Assembly (NCBI RefSeq): GCF_963678635.1
Contig: NC_087069.1
Location: 38,775,076-38,839,075 of the forward strand
Length of the DNA stretch: 64,000 nt
Direction: 5' to 3'
From: Symsagittifera roscoffensis
Lineage: Eukaryota > Xenacoelomorpha > Acoela > Convolutidae
Shown here piece after piece: positions 32,960 through 43,067 of the stretch. The translations under genes and the position numbers were made by a program. Numbering within the stretch: position 1 is the stretch's first letter; every line of letters starts with the position of its first letter. Below the pieces are notes generated by a model, which was not told where the DNA came from, did no database searches, and worked only from the letters and a program-made list of their open reading frames with translations.

Positions 32960-35900
32960 GTGAACAGATTCCTTGATATTTTAGAACAATACAATATAAT
33001 CTCACCAGTAAATAAAGAAGAACAACCAAAAGGTAACACATATATCAACCCTGTTATCATTCTAGCCAAAGGAGAATCATTAAAAATCGTTCTCGACGCT
33101 AGATACCTCAACTCACTCATAGATGAATCAAAGTGTAATTGGCCTATTGAACCAATACAAGTTATTTTAACAAAAATAAACGGAAAATACTTTACAACCG
33201 CAGATATGAATAGTGCATACAATCAAATGCCATTAGATGAACAATCGCGACGTTTAACACAATTTGTTATTGGAAACCAACAGTATGAATTCAACCGCTT
33301 ATTCTATGGAATATCCATAGGACCAGCAGCATTTTCAGCTTTTTTGAGCAAAATTTTTCGACCACTAATACTCAAGAAAAACGCAATCACCTATTTAGAC
33401 GATGTTTTTATGCAATCACAGACTAAAGAAGAAATGTTCAATGTTTTAGAACAATATCACCAAATACTTCAGAACAAAAATCTCAAGGCCGCCCCCGATA
33501 AATCACACTTCTTTTTGACAAGAGTAAAATTCTTAGGACATAATATAGAAAGAAAAACAATCACCCCATTAAAATCACGCATTGATGCTATTCAAAAACT
33601 CCAACCACCAACAAACAAAAAGAAAATCCAAGAATTCCTTGGAATGTTGAATTTTTTAAGTAAATATGTCTATAAAATGCAATTATACCTAAGACCATTT
33701 TATAATATACTTAGACAACAAAATAATTTTGAATGGAACACAGAACATCAAGCACGATTTGAAGAAATTAAAAAACTTCTAACTGAACAAATTTCAAACA
33801 CAATTCCAGATTCAAATCAACCATTTTATGCAATATGCGATGCTTCGAACTTTGGCATCGGCGCAGCATTATTACAATCACATAATGGTACAAACAAAAT
33901 GAACCTTATATCAGCAAACTCTCGATTATTCACTCAAGCAGAGCTAAGACTCTCAACCCTAATGAGAGAATGTACAGCCATAATCTATACACTTACAGAA
34001 TATGAATTTCTGATACTTGGATCAAAACATCCAACAGTTCTATTCACAGATCACAAACCAATCATTTTTCTCTTTACACAAAAATCTAATCCAAATCACC
34101 GAGTTTATAGATTTCAACTAATTCTAATGAAATTCCCAAACTTACATATAGTTTGGACAGCAGGAAAGAATCTTGCATTACCAGACACATTAAGTCGAAA
34201 TACGCCACCGGAATTACTTACACGTAAAACCACAGTTGAAATACCCAAAAATATAAAATTCTACCTTGCAAAAAACGAAACATCACCCCGACTAGAATGC
34301 AAATATGCAGTAAAAACTGACGTTGAACAATCACAGATAAACAATCTACAACACTTCCCACTTTATTTAGATTGTCAAAATAATCACTATGAAGTTGACC
34401 TACTTGGAACATCAACTTTTAAACCAATCCCATATTCACAATGGATAAAAAATAACACCCAACAAAAAAGAGTAAAACAACACTCGCATAAAAAAGACCT
34501 TTTTCCACTAATTGAAAAAGAAAACCTAACTGATAAAATAAATTTATCAGGACCACAAACAAACGATTCAAAATACACAATAAATCAAATATTTGACCTT
34601 CATGACCCACTTGATACAATTCCTTTATCTAAATTAGAAATAGAAAACATTTTTCTCCCCCCAACAAAAACAATTACAATTTCAACATTGAAACAATACC
34701 AAAATCTTGACCCAGTAATTAGACAACTAAAATCATGGCACAAATATAAAACTAAACCCGTCAAGGCAGATACAACTATTTTAGGAAATAAAACACTCCT
34801 CCGATATTTTCGAAAATTCAATAATACAACAATTAACGAAAACACAGACCTTCTAGAATACAAATTAAATGAATCAACAGTTCCCTGTCTCCCTCTAAGT
34901 ATGATTCTCATAGCTTTTAATATTTCACATTCACAAAATATTAAAGGACACTCTGGATCAGAGAAAACATATTCAAATTTCATACAAAACTTTTATTTCC
35001 CAAATGCACCAATTTGGATAAAAGTACTATGCGATGATTGTATAGTATGTCAACTAAATAAACCTTATCCAAATCAAAAACAAATAGCACAAAAACAAGA
35101 CTTTAAAGGACAAAGTTTGTACTTTAACCACCGTATCTCCTTTGATACAAAAGGACCAATTTCACCCTCATCCGAAGGAAACTCTTACATTATGGTAATT
35201 GTTGACGCGTTTACACATTATGTAGCACTTAACCCAGTACCACATTGTAACGCTTATTACGCTTACACAACACTCTATGAACACTGGATAGCCAAATTCG
35301 GACTACCAGAAATTTTAGTTACAGACAACGGTACAGAATTCATAAATAATGAAATCATCACACTATGTCATCTATATAACATTAAACACAAACCACGTAC
35401 ATCTCACGCACCTTGGACAAACGGCTTAGTCGAAGGTATGAACCGTTCACTACAAGAATATCTTAGATGTATCATCAATGGAAATGATACAAGATATACT
35501 GAATGGTCAGCAGATGTAAAATTATTTCCCTTAGCATATAATTCACAAATTACGACAACTCTAGGAATGTCACCATATGAAATGGTTTTTAACCAAAAGC
35601 CACGCAAACCAATAATGTTTACAGCAAACTCTCATAAAAACGCACAAGGTTATTGTCAACCAAATAAAGACTCAATCTGTTATAACCTACCTTTACATAC
35701 ACACGATGAAGATCATTTTCATCACCCACAAATTCTTAAATTAGCCTCCGGTACACACACCGAATGGATTTTAAACAGAGATAAAAAACACAATAAAATT
35801 TACCAAAAAGTAACAAAAAAGTTGTTACAAAGGCAAAACATTAATGAACAAATAAATTCACGCTTTACACCAGCCTCCGATTTAAATTTTGGAACATTTG

Positions 35901-36406
35901 TTTTAATACCCAATTTTAATACTCAAAAAGGAATTTCTAAAAAATCACAACCCCTTCGTAAAGGACCATACCAAATAATTGCAAAACCCACTGATGTCAC
36001 ATATAAAATCACCGACTCAGACAAAAAAGAAATCGTTCAACACCGAAATAACCTACTACCTTATTATCCAAAAGAATACGCACTCCGCGAACTAACTCAA
36101 TTATATTCTTTTACAGGTTTAAAAGTTATTCAAAATAACCCACATACGGAAAATACAACAAAGGAACAAAAAGATTTTCACCTCAAAAACCAAATAACAA
36201 AATCAACCACCACAAAAAACAATACAAAAAATCTAGATCAAAATACATCTCAAAAAGAAAGAAAAAATAAAAAAATGACAGAACAAATAATACCCCAAGA
36301 ACAAATCGACAAATCAGAACATAGAGAGTCTTCACGACTTAGAAATCAACCACGTAAAAATTATAAATTATTCATCCCACAATCTAAAATATTAAAGAAA
36401 GTTTAA
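32960..36406 (+). CDS. pol: reverse transcriptase, RNase H and integrase
   Basis: 1148 codons from a GTG; pol coding is already open from the A9 run (32916-32924). RT: TTADMNSAYNQMPL (first Asp), FYGISIGPAAFSAFL and YLDDVFM (~residues 145-151). RNase H: ICDASNFGIGAALL (~292), LMRECTAIIYTL, FTDHKPIIFLF (~363). Integrase: H/H and CDDCIVC zinc site (~660-700), then D at SFDTKGP (~728), D at VTDNGTEF and E at NGLVEGMN spaced D-X35-E (~790-826). A GPY/F-like module (LRKGPYQIIA ... HRNNLLPYYP) precedes a long Lys/Gln-rich tail. All catalytic residues are present, so the enzyme looks active. The organisation is Ty3/gypsy. Confidence 0.95.
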   Translation: MNRFLDILEQYNIISPVNKEEQPKGNTYINPVIILAKGESLKIVLDARYLNSLIDESKCNWPIEPIQVILTKINGKYFTTADMNSAYNQMPLDEQSRRLTQFVIGNQQYEFNRLFYGISIGPAAFSAFLSKIFRPLILKKNAITYLDDVFMQSQTKEEMFNVLEQYHQILQNKNLKAAPDKSHFFLTRVKFLGHNIERKTITPLKSRIDAIQKLQPPTNKKKIQEFLGMLNFLSKYVYKMQLYLRPFYNILRQQNNFEWNTEHQARFEEIKKLLTEQISNTIPDSNQPFYAICDASNFGIGAALLQSHNGTNKMNLISANSRLFTQAELRLSTLMRECTAIIYTLTEYEFLILGSKHPTVLFTDHKPIIFLFTQKSNPNHRVYRFQLILMKFPNLHIVWTAGKNLALPDTLSRNTPPELLTRKTTVEIPKNIKFYLAKNETSPRLECKYAVKTDVEQSQINNLQHFPLYLDCQNNHYEVDLLGTSTFKPIPYSQWIKNNTQQKRVKQHSHKKDLFPLIEKENLTDKINLSGPQTNDSKYTINQIFDLHDPLDTIPLSKLEIENIFLPPTKTITISTLKQYQNLDPVIRQLKSWHKYKTKPVKADTTILGNKTLLRYFRKFNNTTINENTDLLEYKLNESTVPCLPLSMILIAFNISHSQNIKGHSGSEKTYSNFIQNFYFPNAPIWIKVLCDDCIVCQLNKPYPNQKQIAQKQDFKGQSLYFNHRISFDTKGPISPSSEGNSYIMVIVDAFTHYVALNPVPHCNAYYAYTTLYEHWIAKFGLPEILVTDNGTEFINNEIITLCHLYNIKHKPRTSHAPWTNGLVEGMNRSLQEYLRCIINGNDTRYTEWSADVKLFPLAYNSQITTTLGMSPYEMVFNQKPRKPIMFTANSHKNAQGYCQPNKDSICYNLPLHTHDEDHFHHPQILKLASGTHTEWILNRDKKHNKIYQKVTKKLLQRQNINEQINSRFTPASDLNFGTFVLIPNFNTQKGISKKSQPLRKGPYQIIAKPTDVTYKITDSDKKEIVQHRNNLLPYYPKEYALRELTQLYSFTGLKVIQNNPHTENTTKEQKDFHLKNQITKSTTTKNNTKNLDQNTSQKERKNKKMTEQIIPQEQIDKSEHRESSRLRNQPRKNYKLFIPQSKILKKV

Positions 36407-37017
36407 TTTCAAAAACAACTTTAATTCTACATTTAATAATCTTTGCACCTCTGAAACATTTTACACTTTCATTTTTCAAAATAACATGCTGACAAACACG
36501 CAGCGATTCTAGTTCAAAATTAGCCAATAGGATTCATCCAATCCGTCACCTTCTATAACTCTAACACAAACCAACTAGACGAACGATATTAAACTCCAGG
36601 CATATCTATAACTATAACTTTACGACCTCCTGGTCAAAAATAAGCAAACCACTCCAACTTGACAACTAAAATAAATATCACCATAATATCATAACCCTCC
36701 CTTATCTAATAAACCAAAGATCAACAATATTTCCCCAACTCAGCCCTCAAATACCCCCCAAACAAATATGTTAAATTAGCCTAAAGTAAAAGAACGACCA
36801 TTTTAATTAGCCTAAAGTATAAAAATCTCAAAAATACCCCAGATCATTTGACAAATGAAAATAAAGACAACGAAGACCTCCCGATCACCATAAAAATTGC
36901 CCCCAACAATTTTTCTCAAAACTCAACCCACTTGTCAAAAAACCAATAAATAAACCGACCACACTTGAAAATTGCCCCAAACAACAAAAAATATTCGATC
37001 AAAAAGTCATTTCGTAA
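36407..37017 (+). other. non-coding segment between pol and accessory genes
   Basis: No supportable ORF. It contains an exact 15-base direct repeat AATTAGCCTAAAGTA (36774-36788 and 36805-36819); the second copy runs into TATAAAAAT (36818-36826). Could contain splice acceptor or promoter signals for the downstream genes. Confidence 0.5.
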
Positions 37018-37245
37018 ATGCTCTTCTCTCAATCAGTCACTATTATTATCACAAACCTCAAACAATTTTTTACGATACTTAAAACTTTTATAATATTTCT
37101 TTTTGATATCTTTGAATCTTTTGTAATAATCTTAATCATTTTTTGCAATATTTTTTTAATTTTCTATTCCCTATTTGAACTATACCTCCAACTTTCAAAA
37201 TCTATTGACTATATCCACAGGTACGATTCACAAAAACTTATCTAA
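37018..37245 (+). CDS. small membrane protein frame 1, unknown
   Basis: 75 codons, mostly hydrophobic (FFTILKTFIIFLFDIFESFV and following), one or two membrane segments. Ends TAA 37243-37245 and is followed without a gap by the ATG of the next ORF in the same frame. No family recognised. Confidence 0.4.
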   Translation: MLFSQSVTIIITNLKQFFTILKTFIIFLFDIFESFVIILIIFCNIFLIFYSLFELYLQLSKSIDYIHRYDSQKLI

Positions 37246-38577
37246 ATGATACGAACCATTTTTAGTAGAACCGATATTTTTTTACTATTTGTAATTTTTA
37301 TAACATTTCTCTCATCCCTCATCTTGACAATATGCAAATGTATCAAAAAAGCAATCATCACATTCGCCCTAGCAACAATTCTCCTAATTCTTTTTTTAGA
37401 AGAATACTATAATAAACATAAACTTTTTCACTAAAAGAATAGACCAAAAAAGCTATCAAAAATTGCTACCCAACAGTCACATAGTCAGTCTTCACCGACA
37501 TCATCCCAAGATAACCCAACAACACCTTTAACTACCCCAAATCCTCAAACATCTACACGAATTTCCTTTCAAGATAACCCATATACCTTTGAAGAACGAC
37601 ACGCTCGCTTATCAGAACCACTAGAACCAGTTCAACGACAAGCACCTCTAAGCGAACCAACATATAACTTATACCCAACACTACCACAAGAATTAAGTAG
37701 AATAAGAAATCCTAGTCAAAACCAAAATACAGTCGAAATAAATAGACAAATTATACATCCTCGACGAAACAGAAATTTTCAAACTCCCCGAGTTCATTTT
37801 GATATACCTCAATCCCCATCACAAAACACTCCAGAAAACCCCATTGGTATATTACCAGAAACCCCTACGCTTCTTTCACAACGTAGCACCTCAAGCCTAC
37901 CATCAGATTACTTAGGTTCAACACCAACATCTGAACAAATACGTGAAAATCCCTTTAACCCCCCAAACCAGGCATCACGACTACCATATTGGACAACACA
38001 TTCATTTACACAAGGTGAACTAAATTTAGTCAATGATCCAATAGATATTTCTACGGATACAACAACATCCTCATCACTACCAGAAACATTATCACTACCA
38101 TCAACACCATCAATAAGCCAGATTTCACCACCACCTTTTAACTTAGATTTCCCAAATAACCTCGACGCTAGATATCGAGAACAATCATCAACAAATATTC
38201 CTTTAAGACTAGACTGGAATACATTCACAGCACCTCCACCATTATTTTGACAACACCTAGAAAGTAACCGACTCCACAATTGGGCACTAAATAGACTACA
38301 ATATAGACAAGACATTCACGAAGACATTCGTGCTCATAACATCCAAATACTCCAACAGAATAGTCTACAATTAAAATTTGAAATCACGGTTAAATTAAAC
38401 AACATTACTCAACATCCCTATCCATTAAATCCACCAAATATAACAGCTCAATCCCTACCACCACCATTTATAACAACTGAAGTAATATACAAATACGACA
38501 GATATACCAAAAAGACAATTGGTTACATCACATTTTATAACCCATACTCAGGATTGTCATACACATGTATATTCTAA
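37246..38577 (+). CDS. membrane plus Pro/Ser-rich accessory frame with two internal stops
   Basis: ATG 37246 starts 62 codons with two hydrophobic segments (IFLLFVIFITFLSSLIL and IITFALATILLILFL) ending at TAA 37432. The same frame then stays open without ATG for 271 codons of Pro/Ser/Thr/Gln-rich sequence to TGA 38248, and again for 108 codons of more ordered sequence to TAA 38575-38577. The last 13 bases overlap env. The long open stretches argue for real coding. Readthrough, splicing onto the ATG-less parts, or recent mutation could explain the stops. Unknown function. Confidence 0.5.
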
Positions 38578-41183
38578 AAATTTTAATTTTTCTGCAACTC
38601 CTTTTTCTAATAACCTCAAATCAAAACATAAACCCTTCCCCCCGCACAGGACCACAAGATTTATTAGTAACACATTACGATTGTGAGGAAAACGAACAAA
38701 AAACACTACACAAATATGCAATAAATCAAGTATCACAATGCGAAACAGAACCACAAGCCATAGAAACAACAAATGTAATAGCGACACTCTATTCAAAAGC
38801 CCGAGCAACTACAGTTATAGGATATAAATTCACAGCAACATTTTCTGAAAAGAAAGTACATTGTTCACAAGTCTCAAACGGAAATAAAAACCGACTTGAC
38901 CATGAATCATTCTACCAGAGTAATATAGAACGACTTTTACATCTCAATCCCGAAGATTGTAAAAACGAGTTACTCCGACTAAACATCACAAAAAATAAAA
39001 ACACAGATAGAAAGTTAGTATATTTCCAAGTTTTTTCAGATTCTGTACATCAAGCAGAACTTGAAAGATATCAAGGACATATAAAATTAGATGAAAAGTA
39101 CCCATATAACGGTGCACACGGACGATTAACCTATGACATGCACGATAAACACTGGATACCACACATTGGTATAAATAACCCATCAAACTGCAAAGCAGAC
39201 ACAAAAAATAAAGGATACCAAGAAATAATGTTTTTCGATTGGAAAATACAACTCGAAAAAATTCAACTTACACGAGATTTATCAGACAACACAATGATCT
39301 ATCAAGGAATTAGATTACCTTGTAAAAACGACCAAGGCTATTGTGACCCTACAACAAGAACACAAGCAACAATTTTTTGGTTCCCCGAAGACACATGTAC
39401 AACATTTCAAGTAGCAAAAATACACGCTCGTATGATAAAATTTCACGAAAAATATTTTATACAATCAATACCATATGAACAAGTAAACCCATCACGAAAA
39501 CAAAGTTCTAATTTTAGAAACATACACAATATAGAAAATAAATTGACACGTTTTCAAATATATCAAGAAACAGAACTTGCATGTAAATACAGAAACCCAC
39601 TTCACAAAACACAATACTCCGAAATACTAGTTGAATACGAAAAAGGATTCGACATGACCACTGGAAAAACAAAAGTCGACCCATACGCCACAAGTCATCC
39701 TCCAAATGAAGGAACATCATACATACCAGTTCATTTTCAAAAAAATACAGGTCAACCTGGTGGACATTTAAAGCCCCAAGACGATCAAAGTACACGTTTA
39801 CAAGAACTATCACTAATGAATAGTACATATTTTGGTAATATCCACTATGATATTCACTTAGATATGAAACTAGACTACACGATTAGCCGAATTTTTCAAG
39901 AAATGTCACTCTCCGAATTAGAAACATTACACCAACTATGCGAATTAGAAAGAACACAAATATTACAATCACTTGCACTAGCAGTATTAAAAATACCCTA
40001 CGCAGGATATTTACTATCAGGAAATAGATCAAATTTTTTAGACTATGAAGGAAACATCTTATGGTTTTATACTTGTACTAAAAAAGTATCACCACTATAC
40101 GTTTTTGAAGATAAACGATGCTATAAAAGAATCCCTATCTTTTATAAGAATAAAGTACATTTCGTTGACACACTTTCAAGAAGAACCTATTTCTGGGATA
40201 CCGCAGTCCCATGTGGATCAAAAAATAGCCACAATGTAGTACAACTAAACCCTGATGAAGATAAATATTACCTTCTCACCCCATATCCCACATTAACGCA
40301 ATCACTCAAAAAATTTCCAACAGAAAGCATTCGCGCTATCGCTCGAAACCCAAATATAGACTTACAATCAATAGGAATATACTCAAAATCAGATATTCAA
40401 CATCACATTAGAACACAACAATTCCAAGAATTATTAACACAAATGGACACAATACAAAGACAATCAATTGACCAAAACTTACGCAAACTTGCCGAAACCG
40501 CAGGATTTGCAGACATCTATACGCAAGACTATAGCGGATATTTTAAAGACATTAAAGATTATATATATCTAAACGGTGAAAAATACCGTCCCCAAGATAT
40601 ATCACCTATCAATATTTTTAGCTTTGTCACACTCAAGAATGAAATTCTTGATTTTCTAGGATGGCCCTACTACATCTTAGAAAAACTGACTATTTTATAC
40701 GCAATGTTTAACTTTATTGGATTTCTTTTTTCACTCTTAAAAGGAATCTATAACACATGTGCTATACACACACAAGTCAATAGACAAGCAAGTGTAGCAC
40801 GCATACTATTTGCAGGATTTTTTGGAATTTTTTCTACATCAATAAACAAAATTCTTTTAGATGCACAAATAAAAGAATACAACACAAAAATAGCAACAAG
40901 ACAGAACACATACGACGAAGAACATAACAATGTAGACACAACGCCAACAGCACCACAGTTACCACCCCTACCACATAACCATCCTTTATCCCTAGTCCCA
41001 CGTAATTTTCGAAACTTGGCAATAACACATAATCCAAATTTTAGACCAACCATATCACAAAGTCCCATCCAACATATAATGACACGCCACTCACAAGATG
41101 AAAATACTTATGAACAAATTATAGAACAACCCCATACCACCGCTTTTCAGTCTCAAAATAATAATTTTTTTAGCCCACGATGA
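38565..41183 (+). CDS. env: envelope-like glycoprotein
   Basis: 872 codons. N-terminal signal peptide (ILKILIFLQLLFLI, residues ~3-16). The ectodomain is rich in Cys and Asn-X-Ser/Thr, with RLPCKNDQGYCDPTTRTQA (~250), a GYLLSGNRSNFLDYEGN region (~480) and CYKRIPIFYKNKVHFVDTLS (~518). A membrane segment (ILYAMFNFIGFLFSLL, ~705-725), a second hydrophobic stretch (ILFAGFFGIFSTSI, ~746-760) and a ~110-residue Pro-rich tail follow. From memory the two central motifs resemble the glycoproteins of chuvirus-type negative-strand RNA viruses that some insect and crustacean LTR elements have captured; this is inference. Open from end to end. Confidence 0.85.
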   Translation: MYILKILIFLQLLFLITSNQNINPSPRTGPQDLLVTHYDCEENEQKTLHKYAINQVSQCETEPQAIETTNVIATLYSKARATTVIGYKFTATFSEKKVHCSQVSNGNKNRLDHESFYQSNIERLLHLNPEDCKNELLRLNITKNKNTDRKLVYFQVFSDSVHQAELERYQGHIKLDEKYPYNGAHGRLTYDMHDKHWIPHIGINNPSNCKADTKNKGYQEIMFFDWKIQLEKIQLTRDLSDNTMIYQGIRLPCKNDQGYCDPTTRTQATIFWFPEDTCTTFQVAKIHARMIKFHEKYFIQSIPYEQVNPSRKQSSNFRNIHNIENKLTRFQIYQETELACKYRNPLHKTQYSEILVEYEKGFDMTTGKTKVDPYATSHPPNEGTSYIPVHFQKNTGQPGGHLKPQDDQSTRLQELSLMNSTYFGNIHYDIHLDMKLDYTISRIFQEMSLSELETLHQLCELERTQILQSLALAVLKIPYAGYLLSGNRSNFLDYEGNILWFYTCTKKVSPLYVFEDKRCYKRIPIFYKNKVHFVDTLSRRTYFWDTAVPCGSKNSHNVVQLNPDEDKYYLLTPYPTLTQSLKKFPTESIRAIARNPNIDLQSIGIYSKSDIQHHIRTQQFQELLTQMDTIQRQSIDQNLRKLAETAGFADIYTQDYSGYFKDIKDYIYLNGEKYRPQDISPINIFSFVTLKNEILDFLGWPYYILEKLTILYAMFNFIGFLFSLLKGIYNTCAIHTQVNRQASVARILFAGFFGIFSTSINKILLDAQIKEYNTKIATRQNTYDEEHNNVDTTPTAPQLPPLPHNHPLSLVPRNFRNLAITHNPNFRPTISQSPIQHIMTRHSQDENTYEQIIEQPHTTAFQSQNNNFFSPR

Positions 41184-42181
41184 GCCGACAACTTGGATCC
41201 CTACACCGTTCAAATTCCCACCCAACCAACCTCACTACTCCAATTACAATAATACCACTTTTTGCTCTCCCGCCACCCGATTTCCCAACCAGTAATGTAA
41301 CATCAGGCATGAATTCCGATACTAATTCACACATCTCAGTTTTATATTGCACATCACAACTCAATAACCCGAATATTGAAACCCCCGATGAATTTGCCGA
41401 CTCTGAACCATCTCCATCCAATAATTTTCACACCAACCCCTCAATTTTTTCCCACCCCCCTTTTCAACCAATGCTACCAAAGAACCCCGTCCCCACCAAT
41501 TCTACACCCTCTTATGCTTCCCAAGTCACTCCAACCTATTCTTCACATCCTTCAGACCGATCATCCAATTCTCCAGATACCCCCCAAATCTCCCCAGAAC
41601 TAGATAATTTTATTACATTACAACAACAACCCTACCACCTTGATACCCCCACCATAAACCAAATTTCATCCACAATAGATTCATCCAACCTTCCTACCCC
41701 TACACCCTATTCAATTTATACCGAATCATTAGCACCATCATCCACATCTACTGAATCTTCACTCAGCACTAATAGAGCTTACCGCACTTTTAAAAGAAAG
41801 TTCCCCAATCATCCTTTCCCAGCAAAACCAGGAACAGCCCGTGAATATATAAATCACCCAAATCACACTAATACAAAAGAATTTTTAGCTATCACCTTAC
41901 CCTCATTTCCACAATACACCTTAAACACCCCTCACGACACTAACGAGACACGTAACTTTGTAGACGAACACGTTTTAATGCCTACCTTTCCTTGGACCTC
42001 ATATTATCATTTTACTAATCCCCTTTGCTTACCTTTATCTAACACTCACATCGATATAGAACGAAATAAGGACATGCTATATCGACTCACTACACCACTA
42101 ACACCTAGACAATTTACTTACATCGGATATAAAAAATCACTAAAAACATACACTGCACCCGAGCTAACGAATATACGCTAG
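41180..42181 (+). CDS. accessory gene after env, N-terminal part, unknown
   Basis: ATG at 41180 overlaps the env stop (ATGA), a layout that allows termination-reinitiation. 333 codons; the first ~210 residues are Pro/Ser/Thr/Asn-rich and disordered in character, the rest more ordered (YRTFKRKFPNHPFPAKPGTA). The frame ends at TAG shortly after a CCC run (42158-42160). From there the -1 frame is open and continues as the next entry, so both parts probably form one gene of about 600 codons. No recognised domain. Confidence 0.6.
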   Translation: MSRQLGSLHRSNSHPTNLTTPITIIPLFALPPPDFPTSNVTSGMNSDTNSHISVLYCTSQLNNPNIETPDEFADSEPSPSNNFHTNPSIFSHPPFQPMLPKNPVPTNSTPSYASQVTPTYSSHPSDRSSNSPDTPQISPELDNFITLQQQPYHLDTPTINQISSTIDSSNLPTPTPYSIYTESLAPSSTSTESSLSTNRAYRTFKRKFPNHPFPAKPGTAREYINHPNHTNTKEFLAITLPSFPQYTLNTPHDTNETRNFVDEHVLMPTFPWTSYYHFTNPLCLPLSNTHIDIERNKDMLYRLTTPLTPRQFTYIGYKKSLKTYTAPELTNIR

Positions 42182-42987
42182 AATATTACGATCATAACAT
42201 CATCAGAACTAACCAAGATCAATTCTTAGATGACGATCGCTTCGCTAACCCACAAATCACAGAAAAATTTTTCATTAAAACACCATATGTATTTACACTC
42301 AATATCTTTGACCGCAAATTTGACCACATCATTTCAGAAGCACTAACAGACACAAAAGCTTACGAAATTTTTAAAGAACGCTTCCAAATATTTTCACTAA
42401 CCTTTCATTTCCTTGCACCACATGAAAGAGATTTGCACTGCTCACACGATATTATGTTGCGCACTAAACAAACTCACACATATACATATTATCGTTTTAT
42501 CCAAAATCACTTCGACCTACACACCCCCTCCAGACAACCACACCACCGTTTTCAATTCATCAATTCCAAATACACCTCACCATTCTTTCTTAACTTCACA
42601 TATTGCATTAAAGATACTAACCTTCATGGTATTCTTCGAAATTATGATCCCATAACCCAAATGTATATTTTTTGTCCCATCACCAAGACCTTCAACGCAG
42701 AAGAATCCCGACCCTTTCTCCTCCCACACGAATTTGTTCAACCTATAGAAATCCCCATTTTAGAATTCATCCACAACACTAAATTCAATCACAAATTATA
42801 TAATCTAATCCAAAACACACCTTATGAGTTTGCAGTTGGCACTGAAGAACTAACCACCATTAAAGCACTTCAATTGCTTTGGCCACTGCTTCAAACTAAA
42901 AATATCATCCGCATCCTAGCTAAATTACTAACAACTTCAGATCTCATCCACGACATCTTCCCCCACGGTTTCTTCCCCGACGACTAA
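42160..42987 (+). CDS. accessory gene after env, C-terminal part, unknown
   Basis: Open without ATG from about 42160 to TAA 42985-42987 (the first ATG is at 42454). It encodes an ordered-looking domain of about 270 residues with many aromatic residues (FHFLAPHERDLHCSHDI, YRFIQNHFDLHTPSRQPHH). Frame is -1 relative to 41180-42181. No signal peptide or membrane segment. Unknown family; the position after env is where complex retroviruses place regulatory genes. Confidence 0.55.
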   Translation, partial: RANEYTLEYYDHNIIRTNQDQFLDDDRFANPQITEKFFIKTPYVFTLNIFDRKFDHIISEALTDTKAYEIFKERFQIFSLTFHFLAPHERDLHCSHDIMLRTKQTHTYTYYRFIQNHFDLHTPSRQPHHRFQFINSKYTSPFFLNFTYCIKDTNLHGILRNYDPITQMYIFCPITKTFNAEESRPFLLPHEFVQPIEIPILEFIHNTKFNHKLYNLIQNTPYEFAVGTEELTTIKALQLLWPLLQTKNIIRILAKLLTTSDLIHDIFPHGFFPDD

Positions 42988-42990
42988 CAG

Positions 42991-43067
42991 GTAAGTATGA
43001 ACTATACATATTATTAACTAGTTATTGAAATTAGAAACTAACCATTCTTTATTCATGTCTTCTTTAG
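42991..43067 (+). promoter_or_regulatory. candidate 77-base intron just after the last ORF
   Basis: CAG|GTAAGTAT is a near-perfect 5' splice site three bases after the stop of the last accessory gene. CTAAC at 43038-43042 fits a branch site, and TCTTCTTTAG ends at 43067. Splicing here would lie in the 3' untranslated region of env/accessory mRNAs, or join upstream exons to 3' sequence. Confidence 0.5.
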
